Shown here: piece by piece, positions 17,538 through 21,160 of the stretch
Layout: every line of letters begins with the position of its first letter
How positions within the stretch are numbered: the stretch's first letter is position 1
Assembly (NCBI GenBank): GCA_031732875.1
Contig: JAVMKL010000212.1
Span: forward strand, 1 to 21,160
DNA from: JAVMKJ01 sp031732875
GTDB lineage: Bacteria; Pseudomonadota; Gammaproteobacteria; Competibacterales; Competibacteraceae
DNA length: 21,160 nt
Reading direction: 5' to 3'
The notes under the pieces: model-generated
What the model saw: only the letters and a program-made list of their open reading frames with translations
Told to the model about the DNA's origin: nothing
The model's database searches: none
Made by a program: the position numbers and the translations under genes

Positions 17538-18443
17538 ATGACCGACCGCGACGATGTTCCGACCTACTTGCACACGATCCGTGACCTGATCCGCTGGGGC
17601 GCCAGCCGCATGAACGAAGCCGGCCTGCATTTCGGCCACGGCACCGACAACGCCATCGACGAAGCGGCGGCGCTGGTGTTGCACGCCCTGCACCTGCCGC
17701 CGGATCTACATGTCGAGTTCTTTCAGTCGAACGTGACGCCACCGGAAAAGCAGGCGGCATTGCAACTGCTCGAACGGCGTATCGCCGAGCGCAAGCCGGC
17801 CGTTTATTTGACCCAGCGTGCCTGGTTTATGGGCCTGTCGTTCCACGTGGACGAGCGGGTGCTGGTCCCCCGCTCGCCGCTGGCGGAATTGATCGAACGG
17901 CATTTCGCGCCGTGGCTACCCGACAGTCGCAAGGTGGAGAACATTCTGGATCTGGGCACTGGCAGCGGCTGCATCGGCATCGCCTGTGCCTACTCTTTCC
18001 CGGACGCGAGGGTGGATTTGGTGGACGTTTCTCCCGAGGCCCTAGAGGTGGCGCGGCGCAACGTCGCCGAGCATGGGCTGGAGGATCAGGTCGAGGTGAT
18101 CCAGTCCGATCTGTTCTCGGCGCTGAAAGGCCGCCACTACGACATCATCGTCAGCAATCCGCCCTACGTCGGCCTGAAGGAGCTGGATACTCTGCCGGCC
18201 GAATACCACCACGAACCGCGGCAGGGCCTGGCCGCGGGCGAGGAGGGACTGGACGTGGTGGTGGAAATCCTGCGGCAGGCGGCGGATCACCTGAAGCGCG
18301 AGGGGCTGTTGATCGTCGAGGTCGGCAACGCTCAGTACGCCCTGTGCGAGGCGTTTCCCGACGTGCCGTTCACCTGGCTGGAATTCGAGCGTGGCGGCCA
18401 AGGGGTGTTTTTGTTGAATGCCGCGCAATTGCGACGATTGTGA
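17538..18443 (+). CDS. prmB: Ribosomal protein L3 N5-glutamine methyltransferase PrmB
   Basis: PrmB methylates a glutamine side chain of ribosomal protein L3. The 301-residue product has a helical N-terminal substrate domain (1-90), SAM motif I ILDLGTGSGCIGIA (136-149), DLVDVSPEALEVARRN, and the Gln-binding NPPY motif (207-210). VPRSPLAELI (110-119) marks PrmB rather than PrmC, which has a PRPDTE-type motif there. The ATG at 17538 fits the family N-terminus. No Shine-Dalgarno is visible before it; TAGAAT (17465-17470) could be a -10 but lacks a matching -35. Confidence 0.96.
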   Translation: MTDRDDVPTYLHTIRDLIRWGASRMNEAGLHFGHGTDNAIDEAAALVLHALHLPPDLHVEFFQSNVTPPEKQAALQLLERRIAERKPAVYLTQRAWFMGLSFHVDERVLVPRSPLAELIERHFAPWLPDSRKVENILDLGTGSGCIGIACAYSFPDARVDLVDVSPEALEVARRNVAEHGLEDQVEVIQSDLFSALKGRHYDIIVSNPPYVGLKELDTLPAEYHHEPRQGLAAGEEGLDVVVEILRQAADHLKREGLLIVEVGNAQYALCEAFPDVPFTWLEFERGGQGVFLLNAAQLRRL

Positions 18444-18551
18444 GCAGCGCGGGCAAGGAGCGAGAGGCTCGGTTCCGACAGAAATGACCCAAACACGATG
18501 GTGCGACTCGGCATCGTTGATCGATGGCGTACCGTCGATTGGGGGTCGAGC

Positions 18552-19171
18552 TTGAACGGTAAACCACTTAGACGAGCGGGTGCAAAAAGCTGGGCTTGGG
18601 CAATCATCGTTCTAGGCATCGGCTTCGTGGGCAGCACCTCCGGCCGGATGGCCGATCTCGGCGTGGTGCCCATCGCCGACGAGGTCAGGGTTTTGCAAGA
18701 CCTGTTGGCGACGCCGGCCGATGGTGTGTCGATCATCGCCACCTCGATGGATACGGCGATGTTGTGCCAGCAAATTCGTAAGCTCGATAAAAATTCTCTC
18801 ATCATCGCTTCGGAGTGGGCGGCCACCGAACGGTTAATCGAACTCGGTGGCAAGGCGGTAGAGGGAGTGGTCATGGTGCAACCTTTCGACCGCACCAGCA
18901 CCGCGCCGCGTTACCTAGCCTTTTACCAGGACACCGCGACCGGTTTCATCTCGAGCCCGGCGTTGGCGGCATCGCTGCCTTCGACGCCGCCAACGTGGTG
19001 CTCGACGCGCTCGCCCAGCGCCAGGCGGGGCACAGCATCGAGGATATCGTGCTGGCCATGCGCTGCTTCGATGACGTCCAGGAACCGATCATCTTTAACG
19101 AGTTCGGCGAGATGAAGCGGAGCCCTCGCATCACGGTCGCGCGCGACAGCCAATTCATGTTGGTCGAGTAA
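18552..19171 (+). pseudogene. Decayed LivK/Peripla_BP_6-type periplasmic binding protein gene (internal deletion and frameshift)
   Basis: The remains of a type 1 periplasmic binding protein, the class that binds amino acids or other small ligands for ABC uptake or for sensors. The N-terminus reads IGFVGSTSGRMADLGV, the start of the first lobe. It then jumps at about 18663 to second-lobe sequence (DLLATPADGVSIIATSMDTA, then CQQIRKLD and IIASEWAATERLIELGGKAV). About 150-170 residues usual for the family are missing, and no separate signal peptide precedes the first strand. The reading frame then shifts between about 18927 and 18940: YLAFYQ is in one frame, and RDRFHLEPGVGGIAAFDAAN through to the stop at 19171 is in another. 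The start is unclear: TTG at 18552 has GGGGG upstream, and ATG at 18498 is also in frame. The next gene starts four bases after the stop. Confidence 0.8.
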
Positions 19172-19175
19172 AGCC

Positions 19176-21160
19176 ATGTTCTCTGCCCGACCCCTGCGGC
19201 TTTGGCTGGCGTTGCGCATCATGTTGGCGGGACTGGTTCCGCTGGCGGTGGTGGCCGCCCTCATCCTGGGGGTGCTGCTACCGCAACTGCGTGCGGACCT
19301 CGAAATCCACTATCAGACCCTGGCTCGCGCCATCGCCGGTCAAATCGAGATTCACCTGCTCGGTGCGGAGCGCGAGTTGCGCGTCGTCGCGGAAGACCTC
19401 CGCAACCACCAGCGCGGCCTCCCAGCGTCGCATTGGTTTAGTCATCTGGACGCGCATGCCGAAACGGGCTACATGTTCGCGGCGATTTACATCATCGATT
19501 CGGACGATTCGACGTACTCGGTCGGTCTGCCTCAGGCCGAGCGCCACCATCGCGATGATCTGTTGGGGCTCGATCTTGCCAAGTGGGCCATCCTGCGCGA
19601 GGCGCGCGAGCGGAACGAGGCAGTGTGGTCGGAGACCTTCCTGTCCGCCGTGACCGGCCAGCTCGCCGTGGCCTTGGCGATTCCGGTGGCCGAGCACACG
19701 CTCGTCGGCGAGATCGCCATCGATCGGCTTTCGAAATTCATCGGTCGTTCGCCCGCCGAATCGGGGATCGTGACGATGATCCTCGACCGCCAAGGCCAGA
19801 TCATCGCCCATTCCCGGGCCGCCCTGAATGGCCAGCAGCCTAGTCTCGGCCACCTCCCCATCGTCCGCGATGCCTCGGAAGGGCGCTTCGCGACCCGCAG
19901 TTTCGAGTGGGACGGCGAACGGTTCGTCGGCATCCCGGTCACCGTTCCGCAACTCGACTGGATCGTGCTGGTCGCGCAACCCCGCAGCGAGGCGTTCCGA
20001 CCGTTTTTGTCCACCTTGTGGGTGCTGGTGGCCGGCGTGCTGGTGGCCCTGCCGTTGGCAACCCTCGTCGCGTGGGGGCTGGCTCGCGGCTTCGCGCGGC
20101 GCATCGGTCGCTACGCCGAACAAGCCCACGCCATCGCCGAGGGCCACTACGACCAACCGTGGCCGATCACCCGGATTCGGGAATTCGACAACCTGGCCGG
20201 CGATCTCGAACGGATGTCGCGCGCCATTCGCCAGCGCGAGCGGGACCTGGCGACCAGCGAGGCACGTTTTCGGTCCGTGATCGGCAATGCCCCGGTGGTC
20301 CTCTTCCAGTTCGACGAGCGCGGTATTTTTACCTTCAGCGAAGGCAAAGGGTTGGCCGGCATCGGGCGGGCAGCCGGCGAAGCGGTCGGTCGGTCCGTAT
20401 TCGAGCTTTACCGCGACTATCCCGAGATCTGCGACTATGCCCGCCGCACCCTCAACGGAGAATCGGTGCGATTCAACACGCGGATTGGGGAGGTCTTTCT
20501 CGACGTTTACGCCAACCCCGTGCGGGCTGTCGATGGTTCTTTTCAGGTAATAGGCGTAACGGTGGACATCACCGAGCGCCAGCGGGCCGAAGAGGCGCGG
20601 CGGGAGAGCGAAGCGCGTTTGCGCGCCGCCATCGAATGTATCCCCTTCGACTTTTTCCTGATCGGTGTCAATGGTCGCTATGCTCTGCAAAACTCAGTCT
20701 CCAGGAAACATTGGGGAGACATGGTTGGCAAATGCCCCGATGACGTCACCGACGACGCGGCAACGCTGGCACATTGGAACGAGAACAATCGCAAGGCCCT
20801 TGCCGGCCAGATCGTCGATGAAGAGGTGCGTGTCACTATCCATGATGAAGAGAGTTTCATTCATAACATCATTGCGCCAATCGAGGATGCCAGTGAAATC
20901 AGGGGCATCGTGGGGCTAAACATCGACATCACCGACCGCAGGAGGAGCGAGGAGGCGCTACGGCAGGCGAACCTAGTGGTGGAAAACAGTCCGGTGATGC
21001 TGTTCCGCTGGAAAGCCGAAGACGGTTGGCCCGTGGCATTCGTCTCGCATAACGTCAAACAGCTCGGTTATTCCCCCGGGGAACTCCTCGATGGATCGTT
21101 TCACTTTAGGCCATTTCCGACAAAGATTTTACCCATCATGCAGGCCGAACCAAGATGTCC
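19176..21160 (+). CDS. Membrane sensor protein, dCache-HAMP-PAS-PAS-PAS (3' end outside window)
   Basis: The frame is open from the ATG at 19176 to the right edge (661 residues visible). Order: a membrane segment (about 13-36), a periplasmic Cache-like sensor domain (37-275, with MFAAIYIIDSDDS and a second subdomain MILDRQGQIIAHS), a second membrane segment (278-303), and HAMP (about 301-353). Three PAS domains follow, two of them ending in VTVDITERQR and LNIDITDRRR (about 361-468 and 477-590); the third begins at about 595 and is cut off. The output domain (histidine kinase, GGDEF/EAL or other) lies beyond the window, so the enzyme class cannot be given. The start follows the broken binding-protein gene by four bases, which suggests the pair once worked as ligand receptor and sensor. 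The last ~20 visible residues fit the PAS fold less well. Confidence 0.85.
   Translation, partial: MFSARPLRLWLALRIMLAGLVPLAVVAALILGVLLPQLRADLEIHYQTLARAIAGQIEIHLLGAERELRVVAEDLRNHQRGLPASHWFSHLDAHAETGYMFAAIYIIDSDDSTYSVGLPQAERHHRDDLLGLDLAKWAILREARERNEAVWSETFLSAVTGQLAVALAIPVAEHTLVGEIAIDRLSKFIGRSPAESGIVTMILDRQGQIIAHSRAALNGQQPSLGHLPIVRDASEGRFATRSFEWDGERFVGIPVTVPQLDWIVLVAQPRSEAFRPFLSTLWVLVAGVLVALPLATLVAWGLARGFARRIGRYAEQAHAIAEGHYDQPWPITRIREFDNLAGDLERMSRAIRQRERDLATSEARFRSVIGNAPVVLFQFDERGIFTFSEGKGLAGIGRAAGEAVGRSVFELYRDYPEICDYARRTLNGESVRFNTRIGEVFLDVYANPVRAVDGSFQVIGVTVDITERQRAEEARRESEARLRAAIECIPFDFFLIGVNGRYALQNSVSRKHWGDMVGKCPDDVTDDAATLAHWNENNRKALAGQIVDEEVRVTIHDEESFIHNIIAPIEDASEIRGIVGLNIDITDRRRSEEALRQANLVVENSPVMLFRWKAEDGWPVAFVSHNVKQLGYSPGELLDGSFHFRPFPTKILPIMQAEPRC

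Noticed and set aside
19278..20690. Long minus-strand frame antisense to the sensor gene
   Set aside because: The plus-strand frame from 19176 has membrane, HAMP and PAS features throughout, so this is a shadow.

Overview
The window comes from a high-GC gammaproteobacterium. The single-copy housekeeping proteins (YgiQ, MazG, DsbC, QueA, HtpX, EF-P, EpmA, Psd, PrmB) all look gammaproteobacterial. A FimX-like c-di-GMP protein, many conflict-type NTPases and a cytoplasmic GH31 glucosidase would suit a Competibacter/Contendobacter- or Chromatiales-like lineage, but that placement is inference. No rRNA, tRNA, CRISPR array or insertion sequence was seen.

Layout. (1) 2-3165: a two-gene module with an ATGA overlap. 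It holds a TIR-domain protein, cut by the left edge, and a large membrane-anchored NTPase whose membrane part is built from a 12-bp / 4-residue Gly-Ile repeat. This is the best candidate for an undescribed conflict or defence system. (2) 3275-6375: ygiQ and mazG; ygiQ carries palindromic intergenic-type repeats inside its reading frame. (3) 6402-7082: a short SDR-fold gene with both diagnostic motifs of cofactor-free halohydrin dehalogenases and Leu codon use unlike its neighbours. (4) 7201-10352, minus strand: dsbC followed closely by a GH31 alpha-glucosidase. (5) 10477-12501, plus strand: queA, then htpX behind a heat-shock-like promoter, closed by a strong bidirectional terminator. (6) 12555-14651, minus strand: a FimX-like REC-PAS-GGDEF-EAL protein with degenerate signalling domains. 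(7) 14825-16400: efp and epmA, a substrate and its modifying enzyme, in one operon. (8) 16474-17385, minus: psd; 17538-18443, plus: prmB. (9) 18552-19171: a decayed LivK-type periplasmic binding protein gene, followed four bases later by a Cache-HAMP-PAS-PAS-PAS sensor protein that runs off the right edge.

Most of the window is ordinary core genome. The accessory interest lies in the first 3.2 kb (TIR/NTPase), the halohydrin dehalogenase-like gene, the repeat intrusion in ygiQ, and the broken ligand-binding gene beside the right-hand sensor. No intergenic stretch reaches 300 bases.
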